Shown here one piece after another: positions 39,405 to 48,907 of a DNA stretch of 64,000 bases (position 1 is its first letter; each line of letters starts with the position of its first letter). The notes beneath the pieces were generated by a model. The model did not search any database. It had not been told where the DNA came from and was given only the letters and a program-made list of their open reading frames with translations. Origin of the DNA: Diphasiastrum complanatum (lineage: Eukaryota > Streptophyta > Lycopodiopsida > Lycopodiales > Lycopodiaceae); contig CM055094.1 in assembly GCA_029204225.1 (NCBI GenBank), positions 29,064,107 to 29,128,106 of the forward strand. Direction: 5' to 3'. Both the position numbers and the translations under genes were made by a program.

Positions 39405-40752
39405 ATGGACCACCATACTGATCCTGACATCCCAGAAGATGATCCACACAAAATGATATCTCCTATAGTTGAACTAGTTAGACGTCATAGGTTCTACCGA
39501 ATGAGGTCCCAAATACACGAGCCATCCACAAACCCATTCGAGAGCCGAGAACCTGATGGAGCCAAGTCTTCATGAGCATGAGCCCATATTCATAGTGTTG
39601 AAACGTCATATGCCAGAACACACCTGAATGGAGCTTCTGCCACTCACAGAGCTCATTTTGAGAATAGAACACCCAAGCTAGATCTACCCAAGTTTGATGG
39701 TAGTTTGGACCCTCAAAGATTCTTGCAAATCTTTGAGAATGTGTGCGACATTTATGGCGAAACATCTCCCAACGCTATGGTCCAACTGTTTTCTATACCA
39801 TGATCGATAAAGCACGTGACTGGTTTTTTAACCTCGATCGTGAAGATAAGATAGACTGGTCAATTTTGAAAGAGTCCTTTATCAGACATTTTCAACCATT
39901 TCATTTGATAGAGAGTCCTTTTGTCAAATTGAGTAAAATCAAGATGACAAAAGATGAACACGTATGAGACTACATTGAGCGTTTCAAATGCGCCAAAAGT
40001 CAAGTACAAGAACAACCAACCAAACAGATGCTCATCATCTGGTTTTTAGTCGGCCTTCCAAGATGGATTAGACACGAGCTTAGATCCAATGACGAACACA
40101 GGCCTCAAATTAGCTATGTCTGATGCCATCCGAGAGGAAGATGAAGGATCAGATGTTGACGAATCCAGGGAAAGGAAAGCACCCCGTCCTCTTGTACATG
40201 AGTCGAAGCAATCTAGGATACCCGAGATCAGCTTTGGAAATCACAGTTGGAGTTGCTTAATCAGCAACATCAACTACAAATGGAGAAACTCACAAATGAG
40301 TTTCAAACTACTTTGAAGTCTATCCACCGCAGTATGCCTCATCAACCACACACTGCCTAGGTACCTAATTAGTAAAAACCCATCTGGTGCCCACACTGTC
40401 AGGCTACGCATCATGTTGATGCTTGTCCTTCATATCAGCCTATTCAAGCACATGTCATCCAACGATATGAAAAACAGCCATCACAATCTGGACATTCATC
40501 ACATTATCACGGATACTCACTAGAAATTCCAGCACCACTAACCATACAAGATGGCTATGCCATTATCCAAGGGCCATTGAGCAACAAATGTTTCATCTGT
40601 GGTGAAACCAGCCACTTCATGGTTGATTGTCCAGTCAAAATGAAGTACCACGTCGAGTGTTCCAACTGTGTCCGAAAACACAGTTTCAAAGACTGCCCAA
40701 AACAACCCCACAAGATCCTACATGCCCGACACGTCAATTACGAATCACGATA
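39405..40752 (+). pseudogene. E3 gag with zinc knuckles
   Basis: The ATG at 39405 (acaATGGac) opens a gag frame with stops at about 39572 and 39578. The capsid core reads KLDLPKFDGSLDPQRFLQIF, then after a frameshift near 39780 ARDWFFNLDREDKIDW and SFIRHFQPFHLIESPF; a TGA at 39965 precedes DYIERFKCAKSQVQEQP. Three knuckle-like sites follow: CPHCQATHHVDAC near 40388, CFICGETSHFMVDC near 40590 and CSNCVRKHSFKDC near 40659. The frame stops at 40752. This gag resembles that of E1 (same TAxxWxFNL and DYIERxK blocks), so the two are related lineages. Confidence 0.87.
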
Positions 40753-41744
40753 GGATCCTCACGACAACACCACACGAGCACCATAGCAACCAATAGTTAA
40801 ACCTGCTACTCAATCGAGAAGTTCCTTGAGAATTTCTACATCACCACAACATTTACCAGATCAATACTAGACAATAGACGTTACATGAAATGAGTTATTG
40901 CAAGACGTATAGGAAACGATATTCCATCATCTGCTACTATTCCCAGACAAGAGCACCCTCCCTAGGGGATTGACATTTTATCTCCACTCCTGCAATCTCA
41001 AATCTATATGTCTTTCCATTTTTTGATGAGATTTCCAACCACTGGATATAACAAAAAAGATTTGAGACACGAAAATCTACAAGCAATTCATTTTATGAAT
41101 CTCATGATCCAAAGGATACTAATGGGAATAGTATCCTCTCCTTCTACAAATTTCAAGACATATCTTACAATATCTACTATCAATGATGGTAGATTTAGTG
41201 TCATCAACCTTGCTTTGTTCAAGGGCATATCAAAATTTTATCATTACTCTACAAAACCATTGGGATATTGCAATTATCAAGGTGAATTATCAATTTTGCT
41301 GATTGAAAGTTTTGTTCCACAAGTGCCATACAGTTCTCACTCTCGGTACGATTTGTTTATTTCCTTGTTCATCTTCATTCCTTTTGTGTGATTGATTTTT
41401 GCATGAGAAATAGCCAATGTGCACGAGAGTCTTCCATAGAGTATCTCAAGAACACAGTTTCATTCATCTATCGATCTTCAGATCACCTTGTTCAGAGTTA
41501 GGATATTTGAGTATACTACAACTTTTAGAAATCCACATCATGTCAGAGTTGATTCTTGTCTGTCATAGAGATATTCATCTTCGAGTCACCTACAGCAAGA
41601 TCGAAACAAATTTAGTTAAAATTCGTTCAATCTCTAGTCCAGTCGCATGTTCTACATGTTTCAACTGCGTGCTCCAACGCCGATCCAACCTTAAGCATGC
41701 AAAGTTACAGATAACATCCTCCCCACCAACAAATTTTTTTGGGG
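40753..41744 (+). other. E3 internal region, decayed and unassigned
   Basis: Where protease and RT would be expected, I see only short open stretches (41008-41391, 41417-41744) with no RT, protease or RNase H motifs. RT of E3 appears to be lost. Confidence 0.5.
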
Positions 41745-42598
41745 GGGAGAGAGTGGATCTGCAGGCATCCACTATGAGCAGTTACATTGCCAGCAACAAC
41801 ATTAGCATATTGGCAGCCAAGGTCACGAACCAAGATGATAACGACAAGGCTAAGAAGGTAGATGGGCAATCCAAAGAGACACAATTAGAAGAACTACCCA
41901 AGTCATGATGAATATCCTTCAGAAGATGGAAGCACAAGCATTGGAAAATTAGTCTTCTTCTTCAACCATCCTCTTATCATACATTTGCATCCATTCTCAT
42001 GCCTATCTCCCACACCATCTATCGATCTCACCACCATTACCACACTACCTTCCATCTGTCTGTTTGCCATCATACCACTATTCATATGAGAAATCCTCAG
42101 TTTTTCAAATTCTGATCGTTTCACTAAAGTGGCTAAAAGATCATTGCAAATGTCCTATGAAGACCCAGAAAAGATGACCTAAGAAAGCAGGCGAAGTAGC
42201 AAAAGGAAATAAAACAAAGAAATTGAGGAGGAAAGGACAAAACTTAAGCAAGAAATGAGTCAGATCGATCTTGATCGAAATAAACTCTCTGGAGCAATGA
42301 TAGTTGAATTCCCTCCTATGAAACCTGAAGAGATCCAAAAGTAATGGATCAAAGAAAGAAAGAGCTGCAGGAAAGAAAAGATGAAGACATTCGTGAACCT
42401 GCAGAATAAAACAAGCTCCTCACCCAACAAGCGGTGTGGTCAAAGCTCGACATTGCAAGGGTCCAAGGCTACAACTGTAAAGCTATTCGTAGGAAGAGTA
42501 CCCCCTATTATTGATGTTGAAATGGACAAGCAGAATCATCAAACAAAATTATCTGCGGGATTATCATGAGGATGGTCGAAGCTTCACGATCTGATTGA
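41745..42598 (+). pseudogene. E3 internal region with coiled-coil-like coding remnant
   Basis: This segment is homologous to 54044-54640 (shared gcaggcatccact, agccaaggtcacgaacc and gagtcagatygatcttgatc blocks). The translation around 42170-42300 is a charged helix (EMSQIDLDRNKLSG). 42381-42569 is open but unassigned. The function is unknown. Confidence 0.45.
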
Positions 42599-43157
42599 AA
42601 ACACAAGCCTCATGCAACTCTATGGACTTTTAGAACCACATTCAAAGTGAGTACTAGACAAACTCCATGTCAGATGGTGTATGGATAGGAAGCCATAATG
42701 CCTGCTGAATTTGTTGTTCCAAGTTTGAGAGTCGCCATCACCAAACGACTTAGTACAGAGGAATAAACCAAGAGGAGATTGGAAAACCTTCTTCAACTTC
42801 ATGAAATTCGATTCCTAGTGCTTCACGTCCTAGTTGTGGAATAACAGTGACGGAAGGCATGCATGATCGCAATATCAAAACCAAGGATCTCATCAAGGGA
42901 GAATTGGCATTGTTGTACAACGCCAAGGCACACAAAGGCAAGTTTAAGTTCCAAGGAGAAGGACCGTATAGAGTAGTAGAGATCTGACCTAATGGCGTAG
43001 TGATACTCGCCAACCTGCAAGGCAATTTGCTAGACATGCCCATTAATGGCAGCAGGTTGCGTCGCTATTGTTCCACCAATGTTGAGCTCAGACATGTACC
43101 AGAATCACCATCCACATCATCTTTATCAGCTCAAGATGAACCGTCAACACCCCATTA
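42599..43157 (+). pseudogene. E3 integrase C-terminal part
   Basis: End of the gypsy integrase: LWTFRTTFKVSTRQTPCQMV near 42610, EAIMPAEFVVPSLRVAI near 42695, RLENLLQLHEIRF near 42777. After a frame change come GELALLYNAKAHKGKFKF, EGPYRVVEI and LDMPINGSRLRRY, the usual C-terminal block, then a Ser-rich tail to a TAG at 43156. The catalytic core with the DDE residues is missing. TAG codons at about 42688 and 42766 interrupt it. Confidence 0.85.
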
Positions 43158-45029
43158 GATATCCTAGGTAGGAGTAGCTTGTAGGATTGGATATTCGTCT
43201 ATTAGATAGGTGGTAGGATTTTCTAGTTAAATCTTAGTAGTAGTTTAGATGTGGATCCATAGGAGTTAGAAGTTAGATCCTTAGTGTTTTGTTTAAGTTT
43301 AGAATAGTTAGATAAATCGGATAGCTAGATCAGAAAGTTAGATTAGATTAATACTACCTAGCCAATTAGATCAACCCTTTACTAGGTGGTTTTAGTTTAG
43401 AAAGGCTAAGTAGGTAGACTAGCTCGCTTAGATAGTCTCTATCTGGTTAAATATGTTGGATTGTCCTATGAAGATAGTGTTTCAATCAGATGACCCCAAT
43501 TAGATAGCTAGGATAAATCTAGAAAGTCCACTTAGACCTAGAAGATTCTACCTGTTGGCATAGGTTTTAGATTAGTTAGTTTTCAGGTAACAGATCGAGC
43601 CCCGTAAATTAGAGTAGTTACCGACCGTGACCCTTAGATAGATCTAGAAATGTAAGTTAGATCAGGTCCAATTCTCTTAGTTAGTTAATCTTAGTTCAGT
43701 CTATCAGTCAGGAGTAGTTAGCTTAGTTAATCTTGGTAACATTTAGATTAGATCGAAACAGATAGTTAGTCAAGAAGATTTTAAAATAAACCAAATTCTA
43801 AGGTAGATGTAAATTTAGTTGAATATCTAAGTCCCATATTTGACCCTTAGATTAGAATAGCAGTTGACCATGACCCGTACATTTAGATAGTTAGGTAGAT
43901 TAAATAGAATGCTAGATTAGCCAGTAGTGTAGACTAGCTTAGATTAGCCTAGAGTAGATGGTTTAGACGAAGTAGATAAGTTAGGTTAGACTTACTCGCA
44001 GATCGACTCAGTTAAATTAGAAATTTTCCCTGGCCCCTTAGCATAGGTAGGTGATAATTTTTGGAATAAGTAGGAACTGGCTAGATAGATTAAGAACTAC
44101 CGACGGAACCCTGTTTATATGAAATCCCGCCTTGCATAAACTGTCGTACCCTTGTACAAACCCAGTATGAAAATCCCGGACCTACTCACCTTCTCCCATT
44201 TTCCTTGTACAAATGCCCAGAGGTACTCTGAACGGTCTGTAAAGAGCCATATTGCTACTTTGAGTAGTCACTATCCTTGTCATTGTTGTCCTCTATTGCA
44301 CTTCAATGCATGATCAAATCTGTCCAGAGAACTTTCAATTGAAACATAAGTTAGGCTCATTTTGGATGAAAAATGCTATTTTTAGTAAACAAAGGGATGT
44401 TTTGATTAGAAAATCTCGTAAAATCTAGCAGTCAATCGAGAAATGGATTGTGCACACAGTTATTGGACCACTGTCCAAAATGACAATAAGCTAGTTATAT
44501 TTTTTCCTAAATATATGAGGGCGAGTTTTCTCATTTCCATTTGATTACTCATGCTATTTTTTATGGCCATATTCCGCTAAGGACATGGAATAGTTTTAAT
44601 ATGGTAGATCGGCCCTCAAGTGTTCGAGAGGTCACGCCTAGATTTTATTCCACGGCAAGGCTTGTTGGTGACCAATAACCTTGAGAGGACCCGGACACTC
44701 TAATTGAAACATATGGAGTAGTGCATGTACGTGTGACTCTGCTGATATAGGCAGGAGGTATGCATGAAGAGCTGTAGTTGACATGCATGGGGATTGCATG
44801 CGGTCATGCACAGAATCCTACTCTCTATATATTGAGGTAGTGATTATTCCGTCGATGACTTTGGTCTAGGTTACCAGTTGAGCTCTTCTCCTCTTGCTAT
44901 TACATGGCATGGCTTGGGGGCTAGATCCAGGAGGATTCTCCAGGATGGATCTAGGTTTGGTTGGGTGGTTTTGCTTCACAGTCTCTCTTGTGTTTTCCTA
45001 TCCTCATCTTAGGGGTTTTCCCTAGTGGT
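43158..45029 (+). repeat. E3 spacer rich in TTAGATAG / TAGATTAG words
   Basis: From 43158 to about 44010 the sequence is dominated by GTTAGATAG, TAGATTAG, TAGTTAG and AGATAG words in irregular order. From 44010 to 45029 the bias fades; a TATATATTGAGG at 44826 could be a TATA box. No gene is seen. Its position right after integrase is the same as that of the TTTTCGAGAA array in E2. Confidence 0.75.
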
Positions 45030-45310
45030 CATTACATTATTACTCGTCAGTGCCCATTACTTGCGCTCAACTCTTTACTCACCTTAAGAGACTTTTACTC
45101 GCGCTCAGCTCTTTACTTGCCCCCTTTGTATTTACTCGCGCCTTTGATTATTACTTGCCCTGTTGATTACTCATCAACGTCACATTACTCGCGGTGCCAC
45201 ATTACTCGCAGCGCCACTTTACTCGCCAATTGTCTTTTACTCGTCCCCTCTGTTTATTACTCACCCATAGTACATAACTCGCCCTCAATACGTTACTCGC
45301 CCTCAGACCT
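45030..45310 (+). repeat. Second TTACTCGC motif array
   Basis: TTACTCGC, TTACTCGCC, TTACTTGC and TTTACTCGCG recur about 17 times in 280 bp, with ctcaactc or ctcagctc words between. It uses the same core word as the E1 leader array at 21737-22390, although it lies downstream of E3 integrase and 30 bp upstream of an ATG. Confidence 0.85.
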
Positions 45311-45340
45311 TATCCATCATTGTACCAGTTTCCACCAATG

Positions 45341-45507
45341 GCATTGAAATATCGTCTTTCGGGTGATACTGCCCCACCTGGTCAACAGTACACCATTCTA
45401 CCTCTACTTACGGAGCAAGATATTGTTGCTCTTTGTACCGATGGCTGCCTCGGAGTCCTGACTGCCGCAGGCCTCCATAACATACAAGTACCCCTCTTTC
45501 AAGACCT
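45341..45507 (+). pseudogene. Possible start of a downstream ORF in E3, cut by copia
   Basis: An ATG in strong context (accaATGGca) opens 55 codons (MALKYRLSGDTAPPGQQYTI ... LTEQDIVALCTD) before the reverse-strand copia gag begins at about 45508. By position (integrase, motif array, ORF) it corresponds to the third ORF of E2, but I see no convincing sequence similarity. Confidence 0.35.
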
Positions 45508-46239
45508 TGCCTTCTTGTAGCACTCGGATGCAAAATGTCCCTTTTTTCCACAAAAGAAACACTTTAGCTTCTTCTTGTCCTTCTTGCTCCTGCCTTTGGA
45601 ACTTGATGCTCCATCTTTGCTCTCCATCTCCATGTCTTGAGTCTTCTTGGATGGAAACTTCTTCTTCTTGCCTTTCAAAGAAAAGTTAGCTTTTTCATCA
45701 CCATCATTCAAAGATAAGGAACTCATCCTACTTTTGATATGAAGCATTTTACTCTCCTCACTAACAAGCACACTTTGAAGTTATTCAATACTAGGAAGTG
45801 AATCTTGAATAGCAAAGGTTTGAACAAGATTGGAATAATCATCTCCTAATCCATTCAAAATTATTTGAACTAACTCATCATCTTTGATTTTATCATCTAT
45901 AGGAGACAACTCCTTATTCAAAGATTTGATCCTAAAGACATAATTTTGAGCACTTTCACTACTTCCTTTCATGCTTTGAAGAATTTGATTCCTAAGCATG
46001 AGTATCCTTGAAGTGTTTTTGGATCCATAAATTGCTTTTAATGAATCCCATGCCTCTTTGGATGTGGTACAAGATGAGAATTCCTTCGAAAGTTCATTAC
46101 TTACATTCATCTTTATGCAATGTAATGGGGTTCAACGGAGCAACCCCGGCAGCTTACCTATTTAAAGTTTGAGAATAGGTCGAGGGCGTTTTACCCCCGA
46201 TGCCTCTAATCATTCGCTTTACCTGATAAAACTCGACGA

Positions 46240-46276
<37 letters not shown>

Positions 46277-46607
46277 TCTACTAGATGGTTCGATTAGTCT
46301 TTCGCCCCCATACCTAAGTCTGACGAACGATTTGCACGTCAGTATCGCTACGAGCCTCCACCAGAGTTTCTTCTGGCTTCGCCCTGCTCAGGCATAGTTC
46401 ACCATCTTTCGGGTCCCAGCAGGTATGCTCACACTCGAACCTTTCACAGCCTCCTCCTTGAGGTTCTACTTCTACCTCAAGTACTATGTCGTAAAGATCA
46501 TGAAGTACAAGAAAAGACTCCATTCGAACTATCCAAGTAGCATAATTAGTGGATGTAAGCCTTTCACTAGCTTCAAGCAAAAAACCACCCATAGATGCCA
46601 TTTTTGA
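45508..46607 (-). pseudogene. Copia gag carrying an rRNA insertion
   Basis: Reverse-strand copia gag. From the N-terminus: ASMGGFLLEASERLTSTNYA and ESFLVLHDLYDIVLEV (46590-46455), then 25S rRNA-derived sequence (46449-46127), then the UBN2-type gag domain NVSNELSKEFSSCTTSKEAW (about 46110), RILMLRNQILQSMKG, LVQIILNGLGDDYSNLVQTF. A TAA near 45780 precedes a lysine-rich segment and the zinc knuckle CFFCGKKGHFASEC near 45540. It stops at 45508. Gag frame runs about 44 codons into the rRNA sequence before a stop. The PBS is at 47191-47202. Confidence 0.88.
46127..46449 (-). rRNA. 25S rRNA gene fragment inside copia gag (about 323 bp)
   Basis: The reverse strand matches the 5' third of plant 25S rRNA as I remember it: CATACCTG, GGGACCCGAAAGATGGTGAA, CGATACTGACGTGCAAATCG, GCGAAAGACTAATCGAACC, TTCCCTCAGGATAGCTGGAG and CCCTCGACCTATTCTCAAAC follow in the right order and spacing. 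It lacks both rRNA ends and shows several differences from the conserved sequence, so it is not a working gene. Its sense matches that of the surrounding gag. Junctions are at tgtaat|gggg (46126/46127) and ttcaca|gcc (46449/46450) on the forward strand, give or take a few bases. Confidence 0.92.
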
Positions 46608-47190
46608 ATGTGAAAAAGCACTAGAAACTCTTATAGTTTCTCTAAGAGATATGAACCTAAAGTCTTCTAGCAATTAGTAAGCTTATAGACACAATCCTAT
46701 CACTCATGAACCAATCTAGAATGATGGAAATTTAGATTCTAGTCTCAAACTTGCAAAATCACTCCTTAATCTATGATTTTTAGCGATTTCTCTTTTCAAC
46801 TTCAACATACACTCAAAAAATCAGAGAAGATCAATTAATGCACCTAATTCAAGCTTTGATTTTAATTTTTTGGCTGATCTAATCCAAGAACTAATCAAGG
46901 AATTAGATTCACTATAGAAAATGCTTGATTTTGCACCAAAAATCACTCAAATTGGGTATGTGAGTCAAATTGTACAAATTTTTGAAATTTCTCAGTCGAA
47001 ACCGGAGCTGTACATCCTCACACGTGTGAAAAGGGTTCCTAGATCCCACAACAAGTTCTGGACCAAAAATTTTGAGGATATCTATCAAATCCAACTCGCT
47101 ACCCAAAATTTGACTAGTTTCCTAAAACTTGCTAATATTGGCTTTGATTTGGATCAACCCTATCAATTTCAATAAAACCTCTTGTACTTG
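46608..47190 (-). other. Copia leader between PBS and gag
   Basis: AT-rich leader of the element whose gag begins near 46607. It holds a TCACACGTGTGA palindrome near 47018-47029. The 84-codon forward frame at 46921-47175 is on the wrong strand for the element and has no motif. Confidence 0.6.
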
Positions 47191-47202
47191 GCTCTGATAC
47201 CA
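47191..47202 (-). other. Copia primer-binding site (tRNA-Met type)
   Basis: The reverse strand reads TGGTATCAGAGC, directly next to the LTR that begins at 47203. Confidence 0.9.
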
Positions 47203-48044
47203 TGAGGAAAAAATATAAATGGACCAAGAGTGGATCCTAGTCTGATCCTCAAGAGGGATTGGATGTTAGATTTACTTGATCTATCAATCTACTTGAGATT
47301 AAGATCAATCTAGATCAATTCTAGACATAAAATCCTAACAAGAACAATCATTAATGAAGGTAGGTGTACTTTCTGGTTTCACACGTGTGAAAATATGTCT
47401 GAGTACGGACTCCAACCTGAAAATCAAGTACACTATGATAGAACCTCAAAACAATCAAAAAAATGTAGACAAATGGAGAGAATCACACAAAATTGCTTCC
47501 AAAATCAAGATTGATGTCTCACATTGATTATGGCCAAATATGCCTCTATATATACACTTCTTAAAGATCATGGTACTGATCATGCATCAGATCTCACGTG
47601 TGAGGATGCCTTGTCAACATCATGCAATTTTGACACTTGGATCAAACTTTCCATTTTGGGCATTTTTGGTCCAATTTCCTACTATATGTAGATCTTCATG
47701 AAAATCTTCTAGAAGAAAAAACTCGCCTATTTCAGCTATTTTCACACGTGTGAGATGTCCTCTACACATGGGATGTGACACCTATTCAAAATATTTGGCT
47801 CATGCAATCAATAGATTGATGCCATGTGTCATATCTCTAGAAAACTAGTTTTGGCCATTTTAGCCACTAGAACTTGAATTAAATCATATGTACAACATAT
47901 ATGATTATGGTACATGACAAGTACACTAGTTTCACACACGGGAATAGGCTCCACACATGTGTGTTTATCCTGTATACAAGATTTTTGGCCTCTACCAAGC
48001 TTATTTTTGCATTTTTCATAAGACTGTGTCCGGTCCTCCCATCA
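47203..48044 (-). repeat. Copia LTR (5' LTR of the rRNA-carrying element)
   Basis: The inner edge (TGAGG at 47203) is fixed by the PBS. The outer edge is not clear and is placed where copia gag coding of the neighbouring element begins. It contains the perfect 16-bp palindrome TTTCACACGTGTGAAA at 47377-47392 and related CACGTGTG copies near 47593, 47741 and 47950. Confidence 0.65.
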
Positions 48045-48743
48045 TGATCGCCATGACACCTTGATCTTGCCCTTTAGACTATTTGCCTTTGCCTTTGCCC
48101 TTATACTTGCCTTTGATGAACATAGCATCCTCTTCATAATCAGATGTCGATGTAGATCCACCTCCTCTTGATTGAAGCCTGTACTCCTCATTCACCAAGA
48201 TCTCTTGCAAATCCACAATACTTGGCAAAGTCTTTTGAATAGCAAAACTTTGAACAAGATTAGCATGATCATCCAACAAGCCATTAAGTATAACTTGAAC
48301 AAGTTCTACCTCCTTAATGCTTTCATCAATACATGCTAACTCATCATTGAATGCCTTAACCTCAAAACAAAAGCATGAGTACTCTCTTCCTTATTTTGCA
48401 AAATTTGAAAGATTTGCCTTGTAAGAGTAAGCACCCTTGATGTAGACTTGGATTCATAAGGATTCTTCAAAGCTTCCCAAGCCTTCAAAGTTGATGTGCA
48501 CTTACCAACTTCCTTGAGTAGCTCATTGGTAACATTCATCTTGATCACGTGTAATGCCCTTTTGGCCCTCATATCATACCTCACTTGATCTTGAGGTGCT
48601 TGAGGCCTCTCCTCCACACCTACAACAGTCTCCATCAACTCATTCATTTCCAATAAGGACTCCATCCTCCCCTTCCAAGTAGAATAGTTGATTGAGGTAA
48701 GCCTAACATTGCTCTCCAACATAAAGCCTCCACTTGTAGCCAT
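48045..48743 (-). pseudogene. Second copia gag, 5' part
   Basis: Reverse-strand gag with ATSGGFMLESNVRLTSINYS at the start (48741), ESLLEMNELMETVVGVEERP, the UBN2-type domain (HVIKMNVTNELLKEVGKC, RVLTLTRQIFQILQN) and, after a stop near 48336 and a frame change, DDHANLVQSFAIQKTLPS. A basic KGKYKGKGKGK tail precedes a stop; the zinc knuckle is missing, so the 3' end is lost, probably through insertion of the neighbouring copia LTR. It is a close relative of the gag at 45508-46607 and shows what that gag looked like without the rRNA. Confidence 0.85.
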
Positions 48744-48895
48744 GTTAAGTGACCCGATCTTCTTCTTTCAACTTGTTCCAATGCAAAAATCACTCTCTTG
48801 AATGTCAACAAATCAATCTAGCATGCTCTAGCATTGGTAACTCCTCCAAATCCTAGCTAAAGATGGCTGATCCTTTCATAACCTGAAACACAAGA

Positions 48896-48907
48896 GCTCT
48901 GATACCA
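48896..48907 (-). other. Copia primer-binding site (tRNA-Met type)
   Basis: The reverse strand reads TGGTATCAGAGC and abuts the LTR at 48908. Confidence 0.9.

Noticed and set aside
43158-44010. Telomere-like repeat
   Set aside because: TTAGATAG words are irregular and are not the plant TTTAGGG repeat.
46127-46449. Functional rRNA gene
   Set aside because: Only an internal piece of 25S, without flanking rDNA, embedded in gag.
46425-46607. Forward-strand 60-codon frame
   Set aside because: Antisense to copia gag and the rRNA fragment.
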